64,000 bases of DNA from Bacteroidales bacterium (GTDB lineage Bacteria > Bacteroidota > Bacteroidia > Bacteroidales > JAQUTK01): assembly GCA_028709785.1 (NCBI GenBank), contig JAQUTK010000007.1, positions 1-64,000 on the forward strand. Direction: 5' to 3'. The translations under genes and the position numbers were made by a program. Shown piece by piece: positions 43,160 to 53,375 of the stretch. The number at the start of each line of letters is the position of its first letter. The first letter of the stretch is position 1. Under the pieces are notes generated by a model that was given only the letters and a program-made list of their open reading frames with translations, did no database searches and was not told the origin of the DNA.

Positions 43160-44743
43160 CGCCCGTACCATCCAGAAGGTACATATGGTAAACGCAGATG
43201 TTGGTGTACCAAAGTCATCCGTATTGCGATAACGATAGAGCAGCCCTTCATGCATAAGTTGTTTCATGATTACATTGACAGTCATTTTGTAACGTGGATC
43301 ATCGGGAGAGATAAATCCATAGACTTCCATCAACAGTAATGAAGCGTCTACCTCCGAGTTACAATATGTCTGAGAAAAACTGCCGATCTCCTCTTTCCAG
43401 CCATGTTCCATCACATCCTGTCGGATCGTTTCTGCCACAGCCATCCACTTCTCCGCAAAGCCAACCTTGCCCAGCAGTCTGGCAATACTCACCGCACGAT
43501 CCATTGCTACCCAACACATCACCTTAGATAGTACAAAATGCTTCTCCGGTCCGCGAATCTCCCAGATCCCTTTATCCGGTTGCTTCCACCGCTCAATCAC
43601 AGTACGCACGATATTTCTCACCACACTAAACATATCTTCAATCTCATTCAATGTGCCCGGAAAGTAGAGATAATATTGGTAAATCACATCCATGAGATAA
43701 CCATAAGAATCATTCTGTCGTTGGATATATGCCTCATTGCCTATTCGGACAGGACGCGAATTCTTAAACCCGTTTAAGTGACTGAGTTCTCGTTCTACTA
43801 ATACCCGTTCGCCCCGTATGCCATACATGATCTGAAAGCGATCGCTCTTGCTGAGTAAAATACTCTGAATAAAATTCATAAAACGCTCCGCGGCACCTCT
43901 ATGTCCCACGCGCAACAATGTCTCAATAGACATAGACGCGTCTCTGATCCAGCAGAAGCGATAATCCCAATTGCGCACCTCTCCCACTGACTCAGGAATA
44001 CTGGTAGTCAAAGCAGCTAGCACGGCACCGGAACGCTGATAAGACATCAGTTTAAGAACCAATATACTCCTTTCTATTATATCATTGTATTTCGTGTATT
44101 TCTTTGAGCGATTGCTCCAGTCCAGCCAGTACACTTTCGTACGTTCATATTCCAGTTCGACACGATCCAGATTGATAGAGATGAGTTTGAGATTGTAAGA
44201 AAGCAAGATAAATTCATCATGGACAAGAGTGATCTCTTTTTTACTGAGGATATCATCCAGTTTTAAGCTGGAATACAGATAGACCGAGTCTCCCTCATTA
44301 ACGATAGAAAAGCTCTTTATATACTCTGGTCCGGATTTATGCCTCACAGCTTCACTTGCATAATTTAGCCGTGGTTCATAAATCACTTTCAATCGTGGTT
44401 TACCATACTTCAGGCGGATGATCCGATAGCTTTCTGGAGGCAGATAGTGGTTATTGAGCGATTCAATACGATATTTTGGCATAAAGTCAATCAGTTCAAA
44501 ACCACCTTCCTCCGAGTCAAACATGGTAGAAAGTATATTGGTATGATTCACATACTTCTGAGTAATCATATAGTTATCGCCAACCTCCACACCCATGCTT
44601 CCCCCTCTCTCCACATCCAGTATTTTTGCAAATATGGATGGAGAATCAAAGTCGGGAAAACAAAACCAGTCTATGCTTCCCTTGTCAGAGATCAGAGCAG
44701 CTGTCCGGCCATTACCTACAGCTCCATAGTTGAGATATTCCAT
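42947..44743 (-). CDS. GH15 glucoamylase/trehalase-family protein
   Basis: 598 residues from ATG at 44743 (MEYLNYGAVGNGRTAALISD); the longer frame to 44779 is less likely. GH15 motifs: GEVRNWDYRFCWIRDASMS, the general acid in GIWEIRGPEKHF, and the general base in HLGLFSEDLD with LGNFPQAYSHLALINTA at the end. No signal, so cytosolic. Its place beside the trehalose gene suggests a trehalase, though glucoamylase is possible. The conserved C-terminus lies within the 213-bp overlap, so this side of the overlap is genuine. Confidence 0.88.
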   Translation of the reverse strand: MEYLNYGAVGNGRTAALISDKGSIDWFCFPDFDSPSIFAKILDVERGGSMGVEVGDNYMITQKYVNHTNILSTMFDSEEGGFELIDFMPKYRIESLNNHYLPPESYRIIRLKYGKPRLKVIYEPRLNYASEAVRHKSGPEYIKSFSIVNEGDSVYLYSSLKLDDILSKKEITLVHDEFILLSYNLKLISINLDRVELEYERTKVYWLDWSNRSKKYTKYNDIIERSILVLKLMSYQRSGAVLAALTTSIPESVGEVRNWDYRFCWIRDASMSIETLLRVGHRGAAERFMNFIQSILLSKSDRFQIMYGIRGERVLVERELSHLNGFKNSRPVRIGNEAYIQRQNDSYGYLMDVIYQYYLYFPGTLNEIEDMFSVVRNIVRTVIERWKQPDKGIWEIRGPEKHFVLSKVMCWVAMDRAVSIARLLGKVGFAEKWMAVAETIRQDVMEHGWKEEIGSFSQTYCNSEVDASLLLMEVYGFISPDDPRYKMTVNVIMKQLMHEGLLYRYRNTDDFGTPTSAFTICTFWMVRALFVTGRKEEALKLFDELLSYSNHLGLFSEDLDFATKSQLGNFPQAYSHLALINTALLFADEVERSKFIKP

Positions 44744-44835
44744 GAATGATAATATTATTGAATAATTGATAGGGACCATTATCGCAAATATAGTGATTAA
44801 TAAAGAATAACCATCTTGATTCTCGACTAAAAAAG

Positions 44836-44870
44836 GCGGATGCTATTCCTTTTTGGAATAGCATCCGCCC
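44836..44870 (-). terminator. Terminator of the IMP dehydrogenase gene
   Basis: GGCGGATGCTATTCC (44836-44850) pairs perfectly with 44856-44870. The minus strand continues with TTTTTT. A strong Rho-independent terminator 21 nt after the stop at 44891. Confidence 0.9.
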
Positions 44871-44890
44871 TGTATATCTATTGAAACAAA

Positions 44891-46390
44891 TCAGTTATTT
44901 CTGGTATCCCTTACAATTACATCGTGAGCACCACCTTCTACAATACTGGTAGACGACACCAATGTGATCTTTGCATTGTGCTGAAGATCCGGAATCGAGG
45001 TTACTCCACAGCTGCACATCGTTGATTTTATCTTGCCCAATGTGATAGCAAGATTGTCTTTCAACTTGCCGGCGTAAGGAACAAAGCTATCCACACCCTC
45101 TTCAAACTTCAGACTGTCAGAGCCACCCATGTCATACCGTTGCCAGTTGCGGGCACGGTTTGATCCTTCACCCCAATACTCTTTTACATAGTTACCGTTG
45201 ACCATCAATTTGCGTGTAGGACTTTCGTCGAAGCGGGCGAAATAACGACCCATCATCAGGAAGTCAGCACCCATTGCCAACGCAAGCACCATGTGATAAT
45301 CCTGCACCAAACCGCCATCCGAACAGATTGGCACATACACTCCGGTCTTCTGAAAGTACTCGTCACGAGCTTGTGCTACTTCAATCAATGCTGTAGCCTG
45401 ACCTCTTCCGATACCTTTCTGTTCACGGGTGATACAGATTGATCCACCTCCCACACCGACTTTAACGAAATCGGCTCCAGCTTCGGCAAGATACAGGAAG
45501 CCATCTCTGTCTACCACATTACCTGCACCGATTTTCACCTTATCACCATAATTGGTACGAATATAGTCCAATGTTTCTTTTTGCCAAACAGAAAAACCAT
45601 CCGAAGAGTCAATACAAACCACATCTACGCCGGCTTCGATCAATTTAGGAACACGCTCCATATAGTCACGCGTATTGATACCAGCTCCTACAATCAGTTT
45701 TTTGTTTTGATCGGAAAGTTCATCCGGATTCTCCTTGTGCTCGTCATAGTCCTTACGAAACACCAGATATTTCAGGTTTTGGTCTTTATCAATGATGGGC
45801 AGACAATTCAATTTATGTTCCCAGATGATGTCATTCGCATCAGACAATGTGATACCAAACTCGCCGGTGATCAGCTTCTCAAAAGGAGTCATAACCTCTT
45901 TAATAGTCGTATTTAAGCCATCTTTACCGGGTCTGTAATCACGTCCGGTAACAATGCCAAGCAGTTTGCCATCAGCTTTTCCGTTTTCTGTGACACCAAA
46001 AGTAGAGTGACCCGTCATTGCCTTGATAGCCAACATATCTTTGATGGTCTGATCGGGTTTGACATTGGCATCACTAATAACGAATCCTGCTTTATATTTC
46101 TTTACTTTTCTCACCATCTCAGCTTGTTCATCAATGGGCTGCGAACCGAAAATAAAGGAGATACCTCCGTTTTTCGCCAACGCGATGGCCATGTTGTGAT
46201 CAGAGACTGATTGCATGATTGCAGAGACAAAGGGTGTATTCAGAGTAATATCGGGAGTTTCCCCTTTTCTGAACTTTACCAATGGTGCCTTCAATGAGAT
46301 CAAATCAGGAGTACAATCTTTAGTCGTGAGTCCCGGAATGAGCAGGTACTCGCTAAAAGTTCTCGAAACGTCGTTTAAGTATTTTGCCAT
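44891..46390 (-). CDS. guaB: IMP dehydrogenase
   Basis: 499 residues. The IMPDH barrel is split by a CBS pair (about 95-235). The catalytic loop is [18 protein letters not shown] with Cys319, and the flap follows at [13 protein letters not shown]. It oxidises IMP to XMP, the committed step of guanine nucleotide synthesis. Slightly divergent from the classical form, with [11 protein letters not shown] before the flap. Single gene with its own promoter and terminator. Confidence 0.92.
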   Translation of the reverse strand: MAKYLNDVSRTFSEYLLIPGLTTKDCTPDLISLKAPLVKFRKGETPDITLNTPFVSAIMQSVSDHNMAIALAKNGGISFIFGSQPIDEQAEMVRKVKKYKAGFVISDANVKPDQTIKDMLAIKAMTGHSTFGVTENGKADGKLLGIVTGRDYRPGKDGLNTTIKEVMTPFEKLITGEFGITLSDANDIIWEHKLNCLPIIDKDQNLKYLVFRKDYDEHKENPDELSDQNKKLIVGAGINTRDYMERVPKLIEAGVDVVCIDSSDGFSVWQKETLDYIRTNYGDKVKIGAGNVVDRDGFLYLAEAGADFVKVGVGGGSICITREQKGIGRGQATALIEVAQARDEYFQKTGVYVPICSDGGLVQDYHMVLALAMGADFLMMGRYFARFDESPTRKLMVNGNYVKEYWGEGSNRARNWQRYDMGGSDSLKFEEGVDSFVPYAGKLKDNLAITLGKIKSTMCSCGVTSIPDLQHNAKITLVSSTSIVEGGAHDVIVRDTRNN

Positions 46391-46416
46391 AATTCTTCCT
46401 CGTTTTTATAATTCTG

Positions 46417-46446
46417 CAAAAGTACGAAATTCCATCTGAAAAGCAA
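46417..46446 (-). promoter_or_regulatory. Promoter of guaB
   Basis: Minus-strand TACTTTTG (46417-46424) with TTG (46444-46446) 19 nt upstream, about 27 nt before the start codon. Confidence 0.7.
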
Positions 46447-46561
46447 TAGATATTTCCGAGAAAACGGGATTGTAGATAATTCTCTTCCTGCTTTAAGCCG
46501 ATATTTCCATAGAAGAGGCACACTCTTCTCTCGTATGAATCATTTTCAACGACAGCAACCA

Positions 46562-46613
46562 TTTCCCGTTTCACTGCAGCGAAGCGGAAATAATGCCGGA
46601 GCGAAACGGGAAA
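46562..46613. repeat. Inverted repeat in the guaB upstream gap
   Basis: TTTCCCGTTTC (46562-46572) is matched exactly by GAAACGGGAAA (46603-46613), with about 30 bp between. A related GAGTGAAACGAGGAAAA follows at 46620-46636. The gap 46391-46737 otherwise holds only the guaB promoter and one hairpin. Confidence 0.6.
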
Positions 46614-46646
46614 AGTGCCCGAGTGAAACGAGGAAAAGGTATAAAC

Positions 46647-46690
46647 GAATCAGAGAAGTCTTCTAGTAATCTGAAAGACTTCTCTGATTC
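46647..46690 (-). terminator. Hairpin after the polysaccharide lyase gene
   Basis: GAATCAGAGAAGTCTT (46647-46662) pairs perfectly with 46675-46690 over a 12-nt loop, about 48 nt after the stop at 46738. The trailing T tract is weak. Confidence 0.6.
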
Positions 46691-46737
46691 CGTACTGACA
46701 CTCTAACGAATAGTCAAAGACACCTCATGCCCGGTAT

Positions 46738-49386
46738 CTACTTCTTCAGCAGTAAATAAGAGTAAGAGTTGTCATTCACCTGCAACAAACCGATAAAAAT
46801 TCCTGTAGGCAAACCGGAAGAAGGAATGCTTTGAATCCCTTCACAGAGCTCCCACTGGCCAATCAGTTGTCCGCTCAATGTCATGAGCACAAATTTTCCA
46901 GGTGTGCTGATCTCAAAAGTAATAAGGTCACTCACCGGGTTCTGAAGTAGTATTGGTTTTTCGGAAACAACTTGCTTCAACTCACTGACATTCGTGTTAT
47001 ACGGCACCAGTTCGAAGGGAAAGCCTGTCAATGTACTCTCATTCTTTCCGATTATCACAACATCATTACTAATCCCCCAAAAGTTTGTACCTGATTTTTC
47101 ACCATTCTGAATAGCATAAAAATCACCTCCAATAGCATTAAAGAGCGAAAAGGTATTCCACTCCTTTAAATATGGATTGGTACCAAATGCTCCATTCTCG
47201 TTCAGATAAGCACCATTCTTTTTGGATACAATCTTATAACGTGAGCCATCTTTAGTTATCGTCCAACACTGGTTTACGAGGTTTTCTGTGTTTAATGATC
47301 TGAACATCACCGAAGAATTTCCGCCATTTGTCAGATAGGTTCCGGTCTGGGCATTCTTGATAAAGTAATCTCCATTGGCAAAAGTTGTATTCACCTTATA
47401 GACATTTACTGTAAACGTATCCAAAGATGTTTGGTTCTCTTCATTCGTATAGGTAACAATACGAGATGTCGGTTCGTTGAGTCCACTCAGCACAATAGAA
47501 GAATCTGTTTCTCCGGAGTTCCATTTCCAGCTTCCTTTTCCATTGTAGGAATGAGCTATCAACTCGACATTGCCGACAGTTGACACAATCGCCGAATTTC
47601 CTTTGGTTCGTTCACCGGTACCCGACTTCACATAGGGAACCACATCCGAAACCTTAATTTCATACGTCAGAGTGGTTCTTGCACCACCGGTGTTTGTATA
47701 AAGAACCGACATCGTTGTATCTTTCACAAGGGATGGGAACGTCATGGATGTAAGAATCTTACCATTGCTCCATCTAAAAGTACCGTATCTTTCTGTCGTA
47801 CTTAATGTCACCGATGTGCCCGGCGTTATCCTTATCTTTCCGGTGTAAGTGGTCTCATCCTTGGTGGATAGTACAGGTTTTATATCTGCCAAGATACAAT
47901 CGCCTTTGACAGCAATGAAGTAGGCCTGGGTTGTTTTAATTCCCTTAAAGTTGGTATACACAACACGATAAATTGTACTTTTCTCTGGAAATACGACACG
48001 CACTTGTGCAGCAGTGCCATCTTCCCAAAGCCAGTCGCCTGTATCGACTTCATCCAGCGGAAGTTGCGGACAAAGAATCAGAGAGTCTCCTAGATTCACA
48101 CCAATACGTTCGGCCAGATCGTAGGTTTTATTCTTATAGATATACCTTGATTCCAGGGTTACAGGTATCTTATCACTCTCCAGTGAATCCAACGTATTCA
48201 TGAGTGTGCCAAATCCGAGAGCATCAAATCCGCCGCTATTGGGTCCATAGTCACCTCCACCGCCTTCTGTGCCACAAGCCTCCATCATCTTCCGGCTGTA
48301 TTTCATTTTAATACCTTTCCGGTTTTCAAAATGGTTGAGCACTTTTGTCCATATCGGACGAACATTTCCTCTTCCTGAACTACTTACTACCGTCTGTGTT
48401 TCACCCTCACAGGTTGTATAGGCATTGTCAGGCACATCCTCTCCCGAGTTGTAACAAGCCACAAATTCAAATCCGGCAGCCAGTCTGTTTTCAAACTCGC
48501 TATAGACATCATCACCCTGATTCCATGCTATTTCACAAATATCTGATGCAAAACCAACAGACAAGGTACAATGTCCCTGATCGCGGTTAGCTTCCTGCAT
48601 TTGTCCCAGAAAGCCAAATGGTCCCCTCGCATCTTCATGCATATACCAAACCAGGTTCTTGATTTGTTCGGCGTAGTTGTTCTCCTTGAAATAGTCCATC
48701 GCTTCATTGTAGATATAGACATCATCGCACAAGATTCCGATGCTTATGGCAGAAAGAACGTTGCAAAGACCCCAGTTGGACCAATAGTGCGTATTGCACG
48801 TACCGTGCCTTCTTCTCAGAAAATCTTTGTTGGCGGGATAAAACACATTGAGCATGAACTTCTGAAAACGAGCGAAATCCTCCCGGTCCCATCCTTCATA
48901 ATCACGCACCAGTTCGGCAGCATTGGCAAACTCATAGCCATAGATACCGGCAGCCAACGAACCGTTTGTGTTTCCAGTCACCAACACACAGGTATTCGCC
49001 CATTGATTCAGTATGCTCACAGCCTTATCCGCATATCGTTTGTCACCGGACAACTTCCAGCGCAACCCGCACTGATAGGCTGCAGCAGCGTCATTCATCG
49101 CTCTGCTGTAGTTTTCCCCCACACCATCTACTGCTGCCCCACGTACGATCCATTTCGTCGCAGCCGGAGAATAGGTTAGTTGGGCATGCGAATTAGCCGT
49201 TAGTCTGGCATATCCTTCCACATACGGAGATTCCTTTGCAGCAAGCTTGGCTTTGACTCTGTCAAAATCAGCCTGCGTATGCAACATACCTGGATGCACA
49301 AACCCTTGCGTTGCATTGTTTGCATGGATCAAGCCGGATGTTATGAACATCCCGGCTAAAAGAGATAAGATTAAAACCTTTTTCAT
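46738..49386 (-). CDS. Secreted alginate-lyase-like polysaccharide lyase with type IX secretion tail
   Basis: 882 residues. Signal peptide 1-22; an alginate-lyase-type (alpha/alpha toroid) domain about 30-400 with GTCNTHYWSNWGLCNVL as the His/Tyr active-site region; two or three beta-sandwich repeats about 420-680; a beta-trefoil-like domain about 685-800 (GDYFIKNAQTGTYLTNGG); and a type A sorting tail 805-882 (QNPVSDLITFEISTPGKFVL ... GLPTGIFIGLLQV). The tail predicts export by the type IX system. The polymer cleaved is uncertain: alginate or another uronate glycan. Next to a GH2 gene on the same strand. Confidence 0.82.
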   Translation of the reverse strand: MKKVLILSLLAGMFITSGLIHANNATQGFVHPGMLHTQADFDRVKAKLAAKESPYVEGYARLTANSHAQLTYSPAATKWIVRGAAVDGVGENYSRAMNDAAAAYQCGLRWKLSGDKRYADKAVSILNQWANTCVLVTGNTNGSLAAGIYGYEFANAAELVRDYEGWDREDFARFQKFMLNVFYPANKDFLRRRHGTCNTHYWSNWGLCNVLSAISIGILCDDVYIYNEAMDYFKENNYAEQIKNLVWYMHEDARGPFGFLGQMQEANRDQGHCTLSVGFASDICEIAWNQGDDVYSEFENRLAAGFEFVACYNSGEDVPDNAYTTCEGETQTVVSSSGRGNVRPIWTKVLNHFENRKGIKMKYSRKMMEACGTEGGGGDYGPNSGGFDALGFGTLMNTLDSLESDKIPVTLESRYIYKNKTYDLAERIGVNLGDSLILCPQLPLDEVDTGDWLWEDGTAAQVRVVFPEKSTIYRVVYTNFKGIKTTQAYFIAVKGDCILADIKPVLSTKDETTYTGKIRITPGTSVTLSTTERYGTFRWSNGKILTSMTFPSLVKDTTMSVLYTNTGGARTTLTYEIKVSDVVPYVKSGTGERTKGNSAIVSTVGNVELIAHSYNGKGSWKWNSGETDSSIVLSGLNEPTSRIVTYTNEENQTSLDTFTVNVYKVNTTFANGDYFIKNAQTGTYLTNGGNSSVMFRSLNTENLVNQCWTITKDGSRYKIVSKKNGAYLNENGAFGTNPYLKEWNTFSLFNAIGGDFYAIQNGEKSGTNFWGISNDVVIIGKNESTLTGFPFELVPYNTNVSELKQVVSEKPILLQNPVSDLITFEISTPGKFVLMTLSGQLIGQWELCEGIQSIPSSGLPTGIFIGLLQVNDNSYSYLLLKK

Positions 49387-49491
49387 CGCGTATTTTAATT
49401 TGTTTCAGTATTAAATACGAACCTCTTTCCGATTACACTCAATCTGTTACAAATTATATTTCTAAAAGAGTCGCAAACGACAGGCAAGGTT

Positions 49492-51903
49492 TTATTTCCC
49501 AATCACCACTTCGCCACCTTTCAGCCAGGGAGCAGTGAAGCGAACCACCGCACGTCCTCCTTGTGGATTGCGTACATAAGCCAGCAAGCGTCCTTTATAA
49601 ACTCTCTGACTACGATCACGTAAATTGTCTGTTGTGCTCATATCACCCGATTCCATTCCAAGCAGTCTGGCATTACCCTCCACAAAACAAGTCACCTCGT
49701 CATCAGCGAGAAGCACCGGAAGGCCTTGTTCATCGATAATCTGAACAGCAATCTGTTGAACTTCATCACCGGGTTCAGACTCAACAGAAACTTTGATGGC
49801 AGCCGGACGGCCAAAAGTCTGAATAGCATATCTGCATACTTCCTTTCCGTCATTCATACCCACAGCTTCGAGTTTGCCCGCTTCATAGGGAACCTCCCAA
49901 GAGATAGACTCTTTTGTCTTATCCAGTTTCTGCACCTCTCCCACTTGCTTGCCATTTAATAGCAGCTTTGTCTCCGCACAGTTTGTATTGCAGACCACAC
50001 GCACTTTTTGTCCGGCTTCGTAATTCCATAAAGGCCATCCTCCCTCACGAGATACTCTCATAAAGCTTCTTTCCATAGAATAGGTACCCAGATAGCACAT
50101 CGGTTTATCGCTCCACAAGGAAGCCCTCATATAGGAATTTGGTTTGCGGAAACCGGCGATATCAAGCAAACCGGCTGACGAACCTCTTGAAGGATAGGCT
50201 CTCGCTTCTCCCAAATAGTCGATACCTGTCCACAGGAACTGACCAATAATATATTCATTATCTCTGACAGCAGTCCACGCTTCAAAGGAATGTCCATTCT
50301 CACTGCCATATAAGATACGGTTGGGATACTTCTTATGATCCTCCGCATACCGATTTTCTGTATAATTGTAGCCCACCACATCCAGAGCTCCCGGATATTC
50401 CGTCTCGTTAGACATAATAACACCAGCCAAAGCAGCAGTGACCGGTCTAGTTGTGTCATACCTCTTCACGACAGGCACCAACTGTTTGGCAATCACGCCC
50501 AAACGATCAGCGTGTGGACGTTCCTGCACATAAGCACCCTGCACCGGCTGATTGATTTTTCCCGTTTCCATCACAGGATGTGAATAGGGATCATTGGGAT
50601 AATCAATCTCATTACCAATGCTCCACATCACAATGGAAGCATGATTACGATCACGCAGCACCAGATCTCTCACATCTGCTTCATACCATTCCTTAAAGTA
50701 AGAGGAAGTACCGTTGAGTCCCGGAGTGCCCTGATTCCACCCCTCTATCCATTTCTTTTTGGGAAGCTCCCATTCATCATACGCTTCATCAATGACCAGA
50801 AAACCCATCTCATCGCACAAGTCATACAAAGCGGGCACATGTGGATTGTGACTCATACGTATCGCATTACAACCTATTTCTTTTAAGGTCTTCAGTTTGC
50901 GCTTCCAAACCTCACGAGGCACGGCATTACCCAATACTCCGGCATCCTCATGCAGACACACGCCCTTCATCTTCATCGGTACGCCATTGAGAGCAAAACC
51001 TTTGTTGGCATCATACGTCATCGTGCGAATACCTACTGCCTGCGAACTGCTGTCAATCAGTTTCTTCCCCTGATACAACTCAGTGGTCAGACGATATAAA
51101 TTGGGTGATTCAGGAGACCACAATTCCGGATGCGACACTTTCATTTTAAGGGATGAAGGGGTAACACCAGACGCCAGACTCTTTACCGAAGAGGAAGAGG
51201 AAGCTACTTTCTTACCATTCTTATCTTTCAGAGTAAGTTGTACTTTGACTGTTGCCGGTTGTTTGCTAACATTAGCTACAGCCACCTGAACTGTAACCGT
51301 AGCCTCTTTGCTGCTCACCTCCGGAGTCTGGTAAAACACACCCCACTGATCAATATGAATATCCCCTGTTTCGATCAACCATACATCGCGGTCAATCCCT
51401 GAACCCGTATACCACCGGCTATCATCAAAAATAGTGTGATCCACGCGTACAGCAATCACGTTCTCCTCGCCAAACTTTAACCAGGGAGTTGCATCATACA
51501 TAAAAGAGATGTATCCATTCGGACGCTTCCCCAGTGAATGACCGTTGACAAACACTTCGCTGTGATTATACACTCCTTCAAAATAGAGATAAAACTTCCG
51601 CTCTTTTTTCTCTACTGGCAGAGTGAGATGTTTGCGATACCAACCAATTCCACCCGGTAAGAATCCGGTGCTACTGGCAAGTGCCGGACTCATTTGTTGG
51701 GTGACACTCCAGTCGTGCGGCAGATCGATGGGTCGCCATCTCTCATCATTAAAGGTTGATTCCTCTGCCCCCTTTACATCCTCAAGAATAAATTTCCAAT
51801 CGTTGTTTATCCGTTCGGGATGACCAAAAGAGACCTGCGACTTCACCGTCAGGGAGACAGTAAGCAATGCAATTAATGCGATAACAAAAGAGTTGTTCTT
51901 CAT
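49492..51903 (-). CDS. Exported beta-galactosidase, family GH2
   Basis: 803 residues. Signal peptide (ends VKSQ), sugar-binding domain (RPIDLPHDWSVTQQMSP), immunoglobulin-like domain, TIM barrel with acid/base Glu432 in WSIGNEIDYP and nucleophile Glu535 in LYGSENGHSFEAW, and C-terminal beta domains (DUF4982-like region). It lies 105 nt upstream, in transcription order, of the lyase gene. It probably removes terminal beta-galactosyl or related residues in the periplasm. Confidence 0.92.
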   Translation of the reverse strand: MKNNSFVIALIALLTVSLTVKSQVSFGHPERINNDWKFILEDVKGAEESTFNDERWRPIDLPHDWSVTQQMSPALASSTGFLPGGIGWYRKHLTLPVEKKERKFYLYFEGVYNHSEVFVNGHSLGKRPNGYISFMYDATPWLKFGEENVIAVRVDHTIFDDSRWYTGSGIDRDVWLIETGDIHIDQWGVFYQTPEVSSKEATVTVQVAVANVSKQPATVKVQLTLKDKNGKKVASSSSSVKSLASGVTPSSLKMKVSHPELWSPESPNLYRLTTELYQGKKLIDSSSQAVGIRTMTYDANKGFALNGVPMKMKGVCLHEDAGVLGNAVPREVWKRKLKTLKEIGCNAIRMSHNPHVPALYDLCDEMGFLVIDEAYDEWELPKKKWIEGWNQGTPGLNGTSSYFKEWYEADVRDLVLRDRNHASIVMWSIGNEIDYPNDPYSHPVMETGKINQPVQGAYVQERPHADRLGVIAKQLVPVVKRYDTTRPVTAALAGVIMSNETEYPGALDVVGYNYTENRYAEDHKKYPNRILYGSENGHSFEAWTAVRDNEYIIGQFLWTGIDYLGEARAYPSRGSSAGLLDIAGFRKPNSYMRASLWSDKPMCYLGTYSMERSFMRVSREGGWPLWNYEAGQKVRVVCNTNCAETKLLLNGKQVGEVQKLDKTKESISWEVPYEAGKLEAVGMNDGKEVCRYAIQTFGRPAAIKVSVESEPGDEVQQIAVQIIDEQGLPVLLADDEVTCFVEGNARLLGMESGDMSTTDNLRDRSQRVYKGRLLAYVRNPQGGRAVVRFTAPWLKGGEVVIGK

Positions 51904-51965
51904 TTTCTTTAAATATTAGATTTCCAATTAATTATACACGTTTATATAAACTATAAATAGAACCT

Positions 51966-53138
51966 TTATCTGTATGATTTAGAATAGATATCAAGCTTCT
52001 CTTCATTGGTAAGTTTCTGGGGATCATACTCAAACAGCTTGCCCATCGTCTCCGTTGCATTTGTCACAAAATGGGGAAGATCGCTACTCTTGATTCCGTA
52101 ATCGGAAAGCTTGATTGAATCGACACGGCATCTTGTCAACATAGCAGCCAGCGCATGGATAAACTCATTCGGATCGGTCACTTTCTTACCTGTCATCACC
52201 TCTGCCATCTTGATGTATCGTTCGGGAACATCATAGACGAAATGAGAAAAATAAGCCAGAGAAAGAGCAATCAGTCCGGCAGCATGAGGCAGAGCCGGAT
52301 AGTAAGCACTCATCGCATGCTCCAAAGAGTGTTGAGAGATGCAGCTGGAAGTGGCGATTACCATACCGGAAAGTGTGCTGGCCCAAGCCACTTTTGTACG
52401 TGTTTCCAGATCGTTGCCATCAACCACGGCTTTGTGCAGATTTGTGGAGAGCAGACGAATGCTCTCCAGTGAATAAAGTTCGCTGAGTGGAGTTGCGACA
52501 TTGGCAATATATCCTTCTGCAGCATGGAAAAATGCATCCATGCCCTGAAAAGCCGTAAAGACCGGTGGAACGGAAAGCATCAGTTCAGGATCGACAATGG
52601 CATATGCAGGAAACGTATGTATATTCCCAAAGCCTATCTTTTCATGCGTGTCCTCATTGGTAATCACAATTCGTTGATCCATCTCGGAGCCGGTTCCGCC
52701 CGTTGTTGGAATTGCTATTAAAGGCAAAGGGATCTCTGTCATCGGTTTCTTTTTGCCGGTTCCACTGACAATGTAGTCCCAATAGTCTCCCTCATTACGT
52801 GCCATGATGGCTGTAGCTTTGGATGAATCAATCGTACTGCCACCTCCCAAAGCAACAATATAATCACATTTCTCCTTACGGCAAAGTGCAGCTGCCTCCA
52901 TGACATTCTTCCTGGTGGGATTAGCCTGTACCTTATCATAAATAATTACTTCCGCATTATTTGCTTTCAGAGCCGCTATTACCTTGTCCAGATATCCGAA
53001 TCTGCTCATCGAAGTGCCACCGGAAATTACCAATAAAGCTTTTTTGCCTGGGAGTTTCATCGTAGCAAGGTTCTCCACACTTCCACAACCAAATATTAAT
53101 CTGGTCGGAATACACTGATCCATACATCTTGCTTTCAT
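51966..53138 (-). CDS. Iron-containing alcohol dehydrogenase
   Basis: 390 residues from ATG at 53138. An alternative frame start at 53162 is a TTG that lies inside the TATCTTTG -7 box, so it is excluded; ATG at 53123 is the other option. Group III family: TRLIFGCGSVENL, ALGGGSTIDSSKATAI, PTTGGTGSEMDQ, and the iron-binding His residues in HSLEHAMSAYYPALPHAAG. The YqhD/butanol-dehydrogenase-like subgroup reduces aldehydes with NAD(P)H. Monocistronic, divergent from pirin. Confidence 0.9.
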   Translation of the reverse strand: MKARCMDQCIPTRLIFGCGSVENLATMKLPGKKALLVISGGTSMSRFGYLDKVIAALKANNAEVIIYDKVQANPTRKNVMEAAALCRKEKCDYIVALGGGSTIDSSKATAIMARNEGDYWDYIVSGTGKKKPMTEIPLPLIAIPTTGGTGSEMDQRIVITNEDTHEKIGFGNIHTFPAYAIVDPELMLSVPPVFTAFQGMDAFFHAAEGYIANVATPLSELYSLESIRLLSTNLHKAVVDGNDLETRTKVAWASTLSGMVIATSSCISQHSLEHAMSAYYPALPHAAGLIALSLAYFSHFVYDVPERYIKMAEVMTGKKVTDPNEFIHALAAMLTRCRVDSIKLSDYGIKSSDLPHFVTNATETMGKLFEYDPQKLTNEEKLDIYSKSYR

Positions 53139-53159
53139 ACCCTTCAGATTTAATACCCG

Positions 53160-53167
53160 CAAAGATA
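53160..53167 (-). promoter_or_regulatory. -7 box of the alcohol dehydrogenase gene
   Basis: Minus-strand TATCTTTG, 22 nt before the chosen ATG. Its position rules out the TTG start at 53162. Confidence 0.6.
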
Positions 53168-53301
53168 AAATTAAATCCGTATATCCTATCGTTACGGCTC
53201 TTAAATCTTTTGTAACCAGGATCCTACATGCCTGTGGCTTATAATTGGCTTATGAATAGTAAATAAGTTTCTTAATAAGCCTGCTCATTTAAATTATTTT
53301 C

Positions 53302-53309
53302 TAACTTTG
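53302..53309 (+). promoter_or_regulatory. -7 box of the pirin gene
   Basis: TAACTTTG matches TAnnTTTG, 67 nt before the start. No clear -33 element. Confidence 0.45.
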
Positions 53310-53375
53310 TGATTGGATGGTGACAAGTATACATTCACCTGAAAAGGAAGTATCTCACTCAAAAAATGATGCCTG

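Noticed and set aside
53139-53162. TTG start for the alcohol dehydrogenase
   Set aside because: The TTG is part of the -7 box TATCTTTG, so it would not be in the transcript.
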